From: JAUVDZ01 sp042568205
GTDB taxonomy: Bacteria > Patescibacteriota > Gracilibacteria > UBA1369 > PNNO01
DNA: 27,941 nt
Direction: 5' to 3'
NCBI GenBank assembly: GCA_042568205.1
Contig: JBHPJE010000012.1
Span: forward strand, 1 to 27,941
The translations under genes and the position numbers were made by a program. This document shows, piece after piece, positions 16,353 through 23,071 of the stretch. The notes beneath the pieces were generated by a model. That model did not search any database and was not told the origin of the DNA. It saw only the letters and a list, made by a program, of their open reading frames with translations. The number at the start of each line of letters is the position of its first letter. Positions within the stretch are counted from its first letter, which is position 1.

Positions 16353-16724
16353 ATGAAATATAGATTTTCACCACAAAGAGATTTAATTTATCAAAAGCTA
16401 AAAGAATCAAAAAAGCACTTAACTGCTGAAGAGATTCATAAATTAGTTAAACGTAAAGATAAAGATATAGGACTTGGGACAGTTTATAGGAATCTTGGAA
16501 TTTTAGCTGATCAGGGAATGGTTCAAAAACTTACTTTAACTGATAAAGCATTATATGAGGCAGATGACCGTCCTCATCACCATTTAATTTGCAAACATTG
16601 CGGATCAATTAAAAATGTTTATTCTCCTGCAACTCTTAAATGTGTAAAATGCCTAGATTTTGTTAGGGATTTTACAGTTGATCAAGCTTATATTAATGCT
16701 TATGGCCGATGTTCTAAGTGCTAA
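16353..16724 (+). CDS. Fur-family metal/peroxide-responsive regulator
   Basis: A 123-aa Fur-superfamily repressor. The winged-helix part contains FSPQRDLIYQKLKESKKHLT and the recognition stretch IGLGTVYRNLGILADQGMV. The dimer/metal domain has HHHLICKHCG (the classic HHH plus CxxC), CVKC around residue 97 and a C-terminal CSKC, giving structural zinc and a regulatory site. Whether it senses iron, zinc or peroxide cannot be told. It faces the ferredoxin/DoxX-like operon across an 83-nt intergenic region and likely controls it and itself. Its final codons overlap the convergent 104-aa gene by 11 nt. Confidence 0.9.
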   Translation: MKYRFSPQRDLIYQKLKESKKHLTAEEIHKLVKRKDKDIGLGTVYRNLGILADQGMVQKLTLTDKALYEADDRPHHHLICKHCGSIKNVYSPATLKCVKCLDFVRDFTVDQAYINAYGRCSKC

Positions 16725-17028
16725 TTAGTCCACTTAGCTCATGTGCTCGCTCTTCAGTTAGCTTGCGATCTTCGGTTTTCATCAAATCTCCATCAAAGCT
16801 AACTAAAAGAAACTCATGGATTTCATGTAAATCTTCTTCATCAAGGCCTTGCAGTTTTAAATTATGCCGCATTTCTTCAGTAACATGAGTTAAATGATGT
16901 GCGTTAAAAGCAGTTAATTGCTCAATGTATTCTTGCAATTCATGCTTATTTTGAAGTTTTCCGATTACTTTCTGGACAGTTCGTGACGATCGGGTGGCGG
17001 AAGGGGGAAGGTCGTCAGGGATGCTCAT
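16714..17028 (-). CDS. Small helical protein of unknown function
   Basis: A 104-aa, His- and Glu-rich soluble protein, probably all helical (LQNKHELQEYIEQLTAFN, EEMRHNLKLQGLDEEDLHEI). The N-terminus is Ser/Pro-rich and likely disordered. I recognise no family, and no Cys is present. The start at 17028 is supported by a promoter (TTGTAA-N17-TTTAAT) with only 7 nt between its -10 box and the ATG. The gene is divergent from the VirB4/TraG-like ATPase. Confidence 0.6.
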   Translation of the reverse strand: MSIPDDLPPSATRSSRTVQKVIGKLQNKHELQEYIEQLTAFNAHHLTHVTEEMRHNLKLQGLDEEDLHEIHEFLLVSFDGDLMKTEDRKLTEERAHELSGLIST

Positions 17029-17035
17029 ATGGTGT

Positions 17036-17064
17036 ATTAAAAAATAAATGAACGTATGTTACAA
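17036..17064 (-). promoter_or_regulatory. Promoter of the 104-aa gene, leaderless spacing
   Basis: TTGTAA (17059-17064), a 17-nt spacer and TTTAAT (17036-17041) on the minus strand, with 7 nt to the ATG at 17028. Confidence 0.45.
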
Positions 17065-17105
17065 TAGCACAGACTTCGAAGTGTGTAAACTTAGCTATTA
17101 CAGCT

Positions 17106-17133
17106 TTGCCAGAAGTCATAAAAATGGTATAAT
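17106..17133 (+). promoter_or_regulatory. Promoter of the conjugation-type ATPase gene, leaderless spacing
   Basis: TTGCCA (17106-17111), a 16-nt spacer and TGG-TATAAT (-10 at 17128-17133), an extended consensus -10 box. Only 6 nt separate it from the ATG at 17140. Confidence 0.65.
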
Positions 17134-17139
17134 TAAGGT

Positions 17140-19371
17140 ATGAAATTACGTTATTTACACATAATCGTCCCTCAAGGGGAGGAAGCTAATCCAAAGAAGG
17201 AACAGATGTTCCAGCAATTTCTGAACAATCTTTATCGATCAGTAAAAGGAAAAGTCGTAAGTTTGGAGATTTTTGGGTATAAGCAATACGCATATTTTTA
17301 TATGGTAGTTCCTGAAAAGCTTCATGCACTCGTTGAAGGGCTTGTTTATAGTACATATCCTGATTGTGAAATTAGAGAAAGTAAAGATTATTGTGAATTT
17401 GCAAAATCCAAAAATTTAGCATTTGCAGGTTCAAGAATTAAGCTTAAAAGAACTGATATTTATCCAATTTTAAACTTTGAAGACTTTGAAGTTGATTGTT
17501 TATCTGGAGTTTTCTCAGTAATTTCAAAAATTCAACAAGATGAACAAATCTGGATTCAACTTTTAGTATCTCCAAAGGATGATAACTGGAGATATCACTT
17601 GGCTAGAAGGTTTAGAATGTGGAGAAATAGAATTGCTCGAATATTTAGATTAAAGAATTATATGAGAATGAAAGGTCGAAAAGAGTTTTATGGTGAAGAA
17701 AAGAAAGCATTCGTTGAAAAAGCAGAAACACATCCATTTAGATTTGAAATTAGGCTTGCTTGTTTTGCTTCAGATCAACCAAGAGCAGCAGCACGTTTAG
17801 AAGCTGTAGCAAAGGCATTTTATCAATTTAATAAAATTGATTATAACGAATTTACAAAGATGCGAACAACTTCGAATAAAGGATTTTTAGATCAATATAT
17901 GAAGAGAAATCTATCAGAATCTCAACTAATTAGTGCAAAAGAACTTGCTGGTTTATATCACTTTCCAAATGCAGATCATGTGCCTCATGTGGTTCATGTC
18001 TTGTCTAAGAAAGCAGAAGCTCCGCAGGATGCTCCAAAATCACGAAATAAAGATACAAGTTTCTTTGGAGTCACTAATTATCATAATAATTTTGATGAGT
18101 TTGGAATAGATCGAAGCGATCGTCGCAGACATTTATATGTAGTAGGGAAGAGTGGGACAGGAAAGTCGAAACTATTAGAACTCTTTATTAGTGAGGATAT
18201 TAAGAATGGTGAAGGGGTAGCGGTTTTAGATCCTCATGGTGATCTCGTTGATAATATTGTTAGGATGATTCCAGAGCACCGTAAAGATGATGTTATTTAT
18301 TTTGATCCAGGTGATGTTGATTTTCCTGTGGCATTTAATCCTTTAGTTAAAGTTGATGAAAGTTTGAAGATGCAAATGACAGTTGGATTTATTAATATTT
18401 TCAAGAAATTATTTGGAGATAACTGGAGTGATCGTCTTGAACATGTGCTTCGGTATACTGTTTTGGCGCTTCTGGACTCAGAAAACACAACAGTACTTTC
18501 GATTTTAAAAATGCTTTCAGATAAAAATTATAGACAAACAATCACAGCTAGAATTCAGGATTCTGTAGTTAAAAACTTTTGGGTTAATGAATTTGCCGGA
18601 TGGAGCGAAAAATTTGATGCAGAAGCAATCACGCCGCTTTTAAATAAAGTTGGACAGTTTGTTGCAACAAATATGATTCGAAACATTATTGGACAACCAG
18701 ATAATAAATTTAATATTCGTGAGGTTATGGATAAGAAAAAAATCCTACTCATGAAGGTTTCAAAAGGTTTATTAGGAGAGGAAAACTCAAATCTTCTAGG
18801 TGCTATGATTGTTACGCAAATTTATCAAGCAGCAATGAGTAGAGCAGATACTCCCGAAGCTGAACGTGAAGATTTCTATTTATATGTGGATGAGTTCCAA
18901 AACTTTGCAACTGAGACATTTGAGGAGATAATGAGTGAAGCCCGAAAATATAAACTTAATTTAACAATTGCCCATCAGTTTGTTGGTCAGCTTACACCTA
19001 AAATGATAAAAACCGTATTTGGTAATGTTGGTTCTATGCTCAGCTTTAGAGTTGGTGCCGAAGATGCCCAAGTACTTGAAAATGAATACAACCCAGTGTT
19101 TAAAGTGCGAGATATTATCAACTTAGCAGTTCGCGATTTCTATATAAAGATGTCGGTTAACGGAGAAGTTAGAAAACCATTCTCAGGACGAACCCTCGAA
19201 GTTATTCAACCAAAAGACGATTACACAGAAGAAATAATTTCACAGTCTCGAATAAAATATGCAACTCCAGTAGGTCAGGTTGATGAAATGCTTACTCATT
19301 GGGACGAATCAGGCGAATTTGATTTGAAACCAGGTGATCAGAATGAGGAGTTTGAGGAGCCGCTTATTTAG
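17140..19371 (+). CDS. VirB4/TraG-like ATPase with type IV secretion-type motor domain
   Basis: A 743-aa protein. The N-terminal ~320 residues are alpha/beta and unlike classic VirB4, but occur in CPR homologues as I recall them. The motor domain follows: Walker A VVGKSGTGKSKLLELFI (about residues 334-350), the DPHGDLVDNI motif shared with TraG/TraD/HerA-type ATPases, Walker B FYLYVDEFQNFAT (about 578-590), and a sensor/Q region LTIAHQFVGQL. It would form a hexamer that uses ATP to move DNA or protein, probably with a conjugation or competence apparatus. No relaxase or other T4SS gene is in the window, so it may act alone or with distant genes. Confidence 0.75.
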   Translation: MKLRYLHIIVPQGEEANPKKEQMFQQFLNNLYRSVKGKVVSLEIFGYKQYAYFYMVVPEKLHALVEGLVYSTYPDCEIRESKDYCEFAKSKNLAFAGSRIKLKRTDIYPILNFEDFEVDCLSGVFSVISKIQQDEQIWIQLLVSPKDDNWRYHLARRFRMWRNRIARIFRLKNYMRMKGRKEFYGEEKKAFVEKAETHPFRFEIRLACFASDQPRAAARLEAVAKAFYQFNKIDYNEFTKMRTTSNKGFLDQYMKRNLSESQLISAKELAGLYHFPNADHVPHVVHVLSKKAEAPQDAPKSRNKDTSFFGVTNYHNNFDEFGIDRSDRRRHLYVVGKSGTGKSKLLELFISEDIKNGEGVAVLDPHGDLVDNIVRMIPEHRKDDVIYFDPGDVDFPVAFNPLVKVDESLKMQMTVGFINIFKKLFGDNWSDRLEHVLRYTVLALLDSENTTVLSILKMLSDKNYRQTITARIQDSVVKNFWVNEFAGWSEKFDAEAITPLLNKVGQFVATNMIRNIIGQPDNKFNIREVMDKKKILLMKVSKGLLGEENSNLLGAMIVTQIYQAAMSRADTPEAEREDFYLYVDEFQNFATETFEEIMSEARKYKLNLTIAHQFVGQLTPKMIKTVFGNVGSMLSFRVGAEDAQVLENEYNPVFKVRDIINLAVRDFYIKMSVNGEVRKPFSGRTLEVIQPKDDYTEEIISQSRIKYATPVGQVDEMLTHWDESGEFDLKPGDQNEEFEEPLI

Positions 19372-19488
19372 GGTACCACCAATCGACTTTGGTGCTAGAC
19401 CTAGCTGTGAAGAAGGAGCTTTAGCGACTGATTGAACAGGTAGAGCCAGTACGACGAAGTGTGACCTATGTCCATTGGTGACCTTTTT
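19372..19488 (+). ncRNA. Candidate structured RNA/attenuator before the hydrogenase protease gene
   Basis: This 117-nt intergenic stretch is about 50% G+C by hand count, well above its AT-rich surroundings. GGT plus CACCAAT (19372-19383) pairs long-range with ATTGGTG plus ACC (19474-19483), directly followed by TTTTT (19484-19488). CACCAA can instead pair locally with TTGGTG at 19389-19394, so two mutually exclusive folds exist. An inner helix joins CTAGCTGT (19401) to ACAGGTAG (19436) with one G-G mismatch. It matches no RNA family I know. It could be a terminator/attenuator, a riboswitch or a small RNA. Confidence 0.4.
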
Positions 19489-19496
19489 GCTATAAT
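19488..19496 (+). promoter_or_regulatory. Extended -10 promoter of hydrogenase protease gene
   Basis: TGC-TATAAT (-10 at 19491-19496) with a weak -35 region. The ATG at 19503 starts 7 nt after the box, again the leaderless distance. Confidence 0.55.
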
Positions 19497-19502
19497 GCTG
19501 AC

Positions 19503-19886
19503 ATGAAAAAAGTTATCTACCTTGTCGGCAACCTCCTCGTTGAAGAAGACTCACTTCCGATTCTTCTTAAACCTCAACTTGAAAAAGCTTTCCCTGATAT
19601 TGAATTTCGCGAGTATGATCCAATGGAAGATCTCCCACAGGACTCTGATAACTTAGTTATTATCGACACCGTCGAAGGTTTAAAAGAACCACGAGTATTT
19701 GAAGATATTGATGCTTTTACATCTCAAACAGCGTATTCAATGCATGACTTTGATCTTGGATGGTCATTGAAGTTATATAAAAAGCTCAGGATGTTTAAAA
19801 CTATAAAGATAATTGGTGTGCCATCAAATTTTACCCTCAAGGATAGTGTCGTGGTCATCAAAACCGTGGCGTCTGTAAAATCTTAG
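19503..19886 (+). CDS. [NiFe]-hydrogenase maturation endopeptidase
   Basis: A 127-aa protease of the HycI/HybD/HoxW family, which cuts the C-terminal tail off the large subunit after Ni insertion. Visible family marks are YLVGNLLVEEDSLP (acidic nickel ligand around Glu14-Asp16), LVIIDTVEGL with Asp55, and SMHDFDLG with His81, corresponding to the Glu/Asp/His nickel-recognition triad. It is shorter than E. coli enzymes (about 160 aa) but normal for soluble-hydrogenase proteases. The substrate is very likely the adjacent large subunit, which keeps an uncut 14-residue tail after its last metal ligand. The last 21 codons overlap the convergent GNAT gene (63 nt), so the C-terminus may be a recent extension. 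Confidence 0.85.
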   Translation: MKKVIYLVGNLLVEEDSLPILLKPQLEKAFPDIEFREYDPMEDLPQDSDNLVIIDTVEGLKEPRVFEDIDAFTSQTAYSMHDFDLGWSLKLYKKLRMFKTIKIIGVPSNFTLKDSVVVIKTVASVKS

Positions 19887-20297
19887 AGCTTTTTCATTCT
19901 TTGCAAATGATTGTACCCGTATTCTTTTTGCACCTTTCTTTTTAGCCCATTTTTTAAATTCTTTGATCAGTTTTGTGCCTATTGTTAAGTTTCGATGTTC
20001 TTCTAATACGAACATGTCAGCTAGAACGCCAAATTTTGGAACTGAACGATATTCAAAGGCTCCATTTATTTGAGCTGACAGGTAACCGATTTTTTCTCCT
20101 TTGTGTTCAGCAATAATTGCTAAACTTTTTGCATTTGTGATTCTATTTTTAAAATAATCTGCGCATTTCTTACTTTTTGCCCATGTAATTTTGTTTGTAG
20201 GATCAAATTGTTCATACTCTTCTTTCATCAAAAGATACATGAACTTTTGCATGTCTTTAATGTCGTCAAGGTGTGCTGGTCGGATTGAGATTTTCAT
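19824..20297 (-). CDS. GNAT-family N-acetyltransferase
   Basis: A 157-aa GNAT enzyme. It starts ISIRPAHLDDIKDMQKFM, contains the acetyl-CoA-binding motif A region LADMFVLEEHRNLTIGTKL (a relaxed Q/RxxGxG/A), and ends with NEKALRFYRRHGFDD. The substrate cannot be predicted. It follows a second GNAT gene with a 4-nt ATGA overlap and is in the hydrogenase operon, although nothing links acetylation to hydrogenase directly. Confidence 0.85.
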   Translation of the reverse strand: MKISIRPAHLDDIKDMQKFMYLLMKEEYEQFDPTNKITWAKSKKCADYFKNRITNAKSLAIIAEHKGEKIGYLSAQINGAFEYRSVPKFGVLADMFVLEEHRNLTIGTKLIKEFKKWAKKKGAKRIRVQSFAKNEKALRFYRRHGFDDHDTILEGKI

Positions 20298-20767
20298 AAT
20301 TTCTTTTTTAGCATAACAACATAATCTTTATAACCTTCACGCTTATAAAACTTAATTGCTTTCTCATTATTATAATATGGTTCTAGCTTTATTTGATCAC
20401 ATTTTTTCACACGTGCCCATCTTTCAAATTCATCTAATAACATAGGGCCGATTTTATTATTTCGGTATTTTTCCTCAACAAAAAGGCTCAAAACTTCTGA
20501 ATCTAGTTTAATTCTTTTATATGCAGTGGCTTTATAATATTCTCCAATCAAAAATCCAACTGGTTTATCCTCATCTACTGCTAAAACCACATGCTGTTTG
20601 GGATCTTTTATTCTTTTAAATAAACTTCGCTTTCCAGCTTCTGATTTAATCCATCTAGGATCAATGATCTTACTAAAATTCTGATCTTCATATTTCAAAA
20701 GACGATAATATATCTTTTGTATATTAGGCACATCATCTAACTTGGCTTTACGAATTTTTATTTCCAT
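20294..20767 (-). CDS. GNAT-family N-acetyltransferase
   Basis: A 157-aa GNAT enzyme similar in layout to its downstream neighbour: IKIRKAKLDDVPNIQKIYYR at the N-terminus, motif A at LSLFVEEKYRNNKIGPMLL, and NEKAIKFYKREGYKD near the end. The pair looks like a tandem duplication that has diverged. The ATG at 20767 is preferred over a TTG one codon upstream. It overlaps the large-subunit gene by 20 nt, so it should be translated from the hydrogenase mRNA. The substrate is unknown. Confidence 0.85.
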   Translation of the reverse strand: MEIKIRKAKLDDVPNIQKIYYRLLKYEDQNFSKIIDPRWIKSEAGKRSLFKRIKDPKQHVVLAVDEDKPVGFLIGEYYKATAYKRIKLDSEVLSLFVEEKYRNNKIGPMLLDEFERWARVKKCDQIKLEPYYNNEKAIKFYKREGYKDYVVMLKKKL

Positions 20768-22070
20768 CAAACTCCCAGTTTAATTTTAAAAAGTGAGTCG
20801 CACAGCTCATACAAGGATCATATGCTCTAATCAATTTCTCGATTTCAAATCTTACATGCTCTTTATCTAAGTCTTCTCCATCTTTATCTAAATATTCCTG
20901 AACTAAAGCCTTGATATCATTTTCAATATTAATCTGATTTTGCGCTGTAGGAACAACAACTTCAGCATTAACGATAACTCCGTTTTCATCCAATTTAACA
21001 TAGTGATAAAGAGTTCCTCTTGGAGCCTCAATCACACCAACGCCTTCACCAGCCTTTGGTGGGATTTTATCAGGTTTAACTGGATCAATCTTTAAAGTCT
21101 CAAGAATTTCAATTGAATGATCAATTGAATGAAGAGTTTCAATGGCTTGAGCTAAATTATTATGATAAACATCGATTGAAGGGAATCGTTCAATATATTT
21201 AACTGCATCTTTTTTAGTATTTGCATGTAGAGCATCTCGATTCACGTTCATTCGAGAAAGAGCACCAACCATATATTCTTCACCCTGCAATGTGTAACCA
21301 AGCGCAGTAGAATAAGGAATTACAACTTCTTTTAATTGATTTCTGAAATGCTTTTCAGGAACACAAAACCCACCTTCAGAACATAAAGCCGGACCATCTA
21401 AAAAGCTGTAATCTTCAGTTTTTAATCCAACAAAACGAGTCTTACGTTTCAAACTAAAGTCGCAAGTATCAAAAATTTCCATAGCATATAAAATCTTTTC
21501 TCTAACTGAATGCAACTCGACAATCATTTCCTTAATTTCTTCTTCAGTTGGATATTTCACAAATCCTCCAACCATAGGGAATGGCGCATGAACTGCGCGT
21601 CCACCAATAATTGTTGAAAGTTTATTACCGGCTCGTTTCAGGTCAAACATATCATGTAAAAGTCTTCCTTCTTTCTCATCATTTTCATCAAAATCCAGAA
21701 TTGAATCCTTACCAATAACATCCGGCATTGTAAATAAATACAAATGCAAAGCATGATCACGAATCATCAATCCGTATGTAAGAAGTTTTCTTAAAGTATT
21801 AGTTTGTTCGCTCGGTTTATAATCAAGCGCATGTTCAACAGCCTCAATCGCAGCCAAAAGATGCGCAACTGAACAAGTTCCACAAATTCTTGAAAGCAGC
21901 TGCGGCACTTGCAAAAATGGTTTTCCAATAATTGCTTTTTCAAAAAATCTTTTGTTCTCCATGATCATAAATTTCACATCTTCAATTTTCCCGTCTTTAA
22001 TAACAACATCCATATCAAGATGTCCCTCAATCTTAGAAAGTCCTTCAATTTTTATATCAATTTGATGCAT
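20748..22070 (-). CDS. [NiFe]-hydrogenase large (catalytic) subunit, soluble type
   Basis: A 440-aa catalytic subunit. The N-terminal LSKIEGHLDM holds the proton-transfer Glu15. Motif L1 is LSRICGTCSVAH (Cys63, Cys66) and motif L2 is DPCMSCATH (Cys420, Cys423, His426), so all four Ni/Fe-bridging cysteines are there. The protein continues 14 residues past His426, a tail to be removed by the maturation protease encoded 0.9 kb away. The length and absence of export features fit group 3-like cytosolic enzymes. RICGTC has Thr where most group 3 enzymes have Ile. The diaphorase subunits of group 3b/3d complexes are not in this window, so its electron partner is unknown (the ferredoxin is a candidate). 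It overlaps the small-subunit gene by 14 nt. Confidence 0.93.
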   Translation of the reverse strand: MHQIDIKIEGLSKIEGHLDMDVVIKDGKIEDVKFMIMENKRFFEKAIIGKPFLQVPQLLSRICGTCSVAHLLAAIEAVEHALDYKPSEQTNTLRKLLTYGLMIRDHALHLYLFTMPDVIGKDSILDFDENDEKEGRLLHDMFDLKRAGNKLSTIIGGRAVHAPFPMVGGFVKYPTEEEIKEMIVELHSVREKILYAMEIFDTCDFSLKRKTRFVGLKTEDYSFLDGPALCSEGGFCVPEKHFRNQLKEVVIPYSTALGYTLQGEEYMVGALSRMNVNRDALHANTKKDAVKYIERFPSIDVYHNNLAQAIETLHSIDHSIEILETLKIDPVKPDKIPPKAGEGVGVIEAPRGTLYHYVKLDENGVIVNAEVVVPTAQNQINIENDIKALVQEYLDKDGEDLDKEHVRFEIEKLIRAYDPCMSCATHFLKLNWEFDGNKNS

Positions 22071-22584
22071 TTTTGTGGTTAGCTATTGAATCGTCTTCTG
22101 TAATTACACCGAATTCATGCAAATATTTATCCATTGTTTTAACAAATTCAGTTTCAATCATCGGACATCCAGGAACTTTATCATCTACTTCGATTAATTC
22201 ATGCAAAGCATAAACTGTGTCAGCTTGATGAAATTGTTTAAGATAAAATGCGATTTCTTCTTTCATCTCCGGGTTAAAATTATTTCGATGTCCAGTTGGG
22301 AGGCCTGTTACAGCGCATGCTCCAATTGCAACAATATATTTTGATTCTTTTCTGATTTTTTTAAGTTTTTCAGCATCCTTATCACTACAAATCGCTCCTT
22401 CAACAAAAGCCACATCAATATCTGATAGCTCGTTTTTGCTTTTTAATACGTTTGCATGTCTGAAATCTAAGATTTTTTTCCATGCTAAAAAATGATCATT
22501 CAGCATTTCAGTGAACATGATTGTTGAATCTTCACAGCAAGTAAAAGAGAACCATCCAATTTTTAGTTTTTTTTGCTCAGACAT
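22057..22584 (-). CDS. [NiFe]-hydrogenase small subunit, proximal cluster only
   Basis: A 175-aa small subunit carrying just the proximal cluster domain, with no Tat signal, so it is cytosolic. Cys positions are 16, 17, 66, 90 and 140, in FSFTCCEDS, VEGAICSD, AIGACAVTG and VPGCPMIE. The EGA, GAC and GCP motifs match other small subunits. The first pair is unusual: hydrogenases normally show CxxC, but here the two Cys are adjacent, as in the N2-cluster protein NuoB of complex I. Start: the ATG at 22584 fits better than a TTG at 22593, which lies inside the -10 box. The gene stops 14 nt inside the large subunit. Confidence 0.88.
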   Translation of the reverse strand: MSEQKKLKIGWFSFTCCEDSTIMFTEMLNDHFLAWKKILDFRHANVLKSKNELSDIDVAFVEGAICSDKDAEKLKKIRKESKYIVAIGACAVTGLPTGHRNNFNPEMKEEIAFYLKQFHQADTVYALHELIEVDDKVPGCPMIETEFVKTMDKYLHEFGVITEDDSIANHKNASN

Positions 22585-22592
22585 CACAAACA

Positions 22593-22621
22593 AATATATA
22601 ACAGCTTGTGCTGAAAGACAA
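22593..22621 (-). promoter_or_regulatory. Promoter of the hydrogenase operon, leaderless spacing
   Basis: TTGTCT (22616-22621), a 17-nt spacer and TATATT (22593-22598) on the minus strand, 8 nt before the ATG at 22584. This settles the start of the small subunit. Confidence 0.6.
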
Positions 22622-22633
22622 GTTATATCCGAT

Positions 22634-23008
22634 CTAAATTTTTCCGTTTAGAAATTGAACAGCTAAACCATATAGTTTTTGGTCGCGCTCTTTCTGGGGG
22701 ATATATAAACCATCAAAGGCTTTTGGTTCTGTAACTGCTATCACTTGGGCAATTTTTAATCTTAATCCGTCCTTTAATCCAAATATTCTTGCTTGTTGAT
22801 TTTGTACAGCCTCGATCATAACAAGACAAATATGTTCTGCTAAAGGAACTGCATCTTCAAAGCAATCATTAGCTTCTGCAAATGTTCTAACTTCTTCGGA
22901 TGTGATTTTAATGTCAAATAATTCCTCGATTCGCGCAAATGTTTGGGCACTAAAAACTTCAATAATACTTTTTGATCCATATCTTGGTTTTTCTGCACGT
23001 GGTTGCAT
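22634..23008 (-). CDS. Conserved-looking protein of unknown function
   Basis: A 124-aa soluble protein of alternating helices (SIIEVFSAQTFARIEELFDI, EEVRTFAEANDCFEDAVPLA, EHICLVMIEAVQNQQARIF), with no signal peptide, TM helix or metal motif. I recognise no family. It has its own promoter and lies between the hydrogenase and PP2C genes on the same strand, so a link to either is only positional. A weak AAGG lies about 10 nt before the ATG. Confidence 0.6.
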   Translation of the reverse strand: MQPRAEKPRYGSKSIIEVFSAQTFARIEELFDIKITSEEVRTFAEANDCFEDAVPLAEHICLVMIEAVQNQQARIFGLKDGLRLKIAQVIAVTEPKAFDGLYIPQKERDQKLYGLAVQFLNGKI

Positions 23009-23040
23009 TGAAAATTTGCCTTAATGAATAAAGGCCATTT

Positions 23041-23069
23041 ACAATATACTATACTTGAAGGTTTGTCAA
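23041..23069 (-). promoter_or_regulatory. Promoter of the 124-aa gene
   Basis: A perfect TTGACA (23064-23069), a 17-nt spacer and TATTGT (23041-23046) on the minus strand, 32 nt before the ATG at 23008. It sits immediately beyond the PP2C stop. Confidence 0.55.
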
Positions 23070-23071
23070 CT

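Noticed and set aside
19372..19488. 4.5S SRP RNA, tmRNA or RNase P RNA
   Set aside because: None of the conserved cores, such as the GGAAGG-GCAGCC loop of SRP RNA, is present.
22057..22070. UGA recoded as glycine (Gracilibacteria/Absconditabacteria)
   Set aside because: Genes end at TGA where overlap with the next gene makes sense, and all conserved proteins are complete under the standard code.
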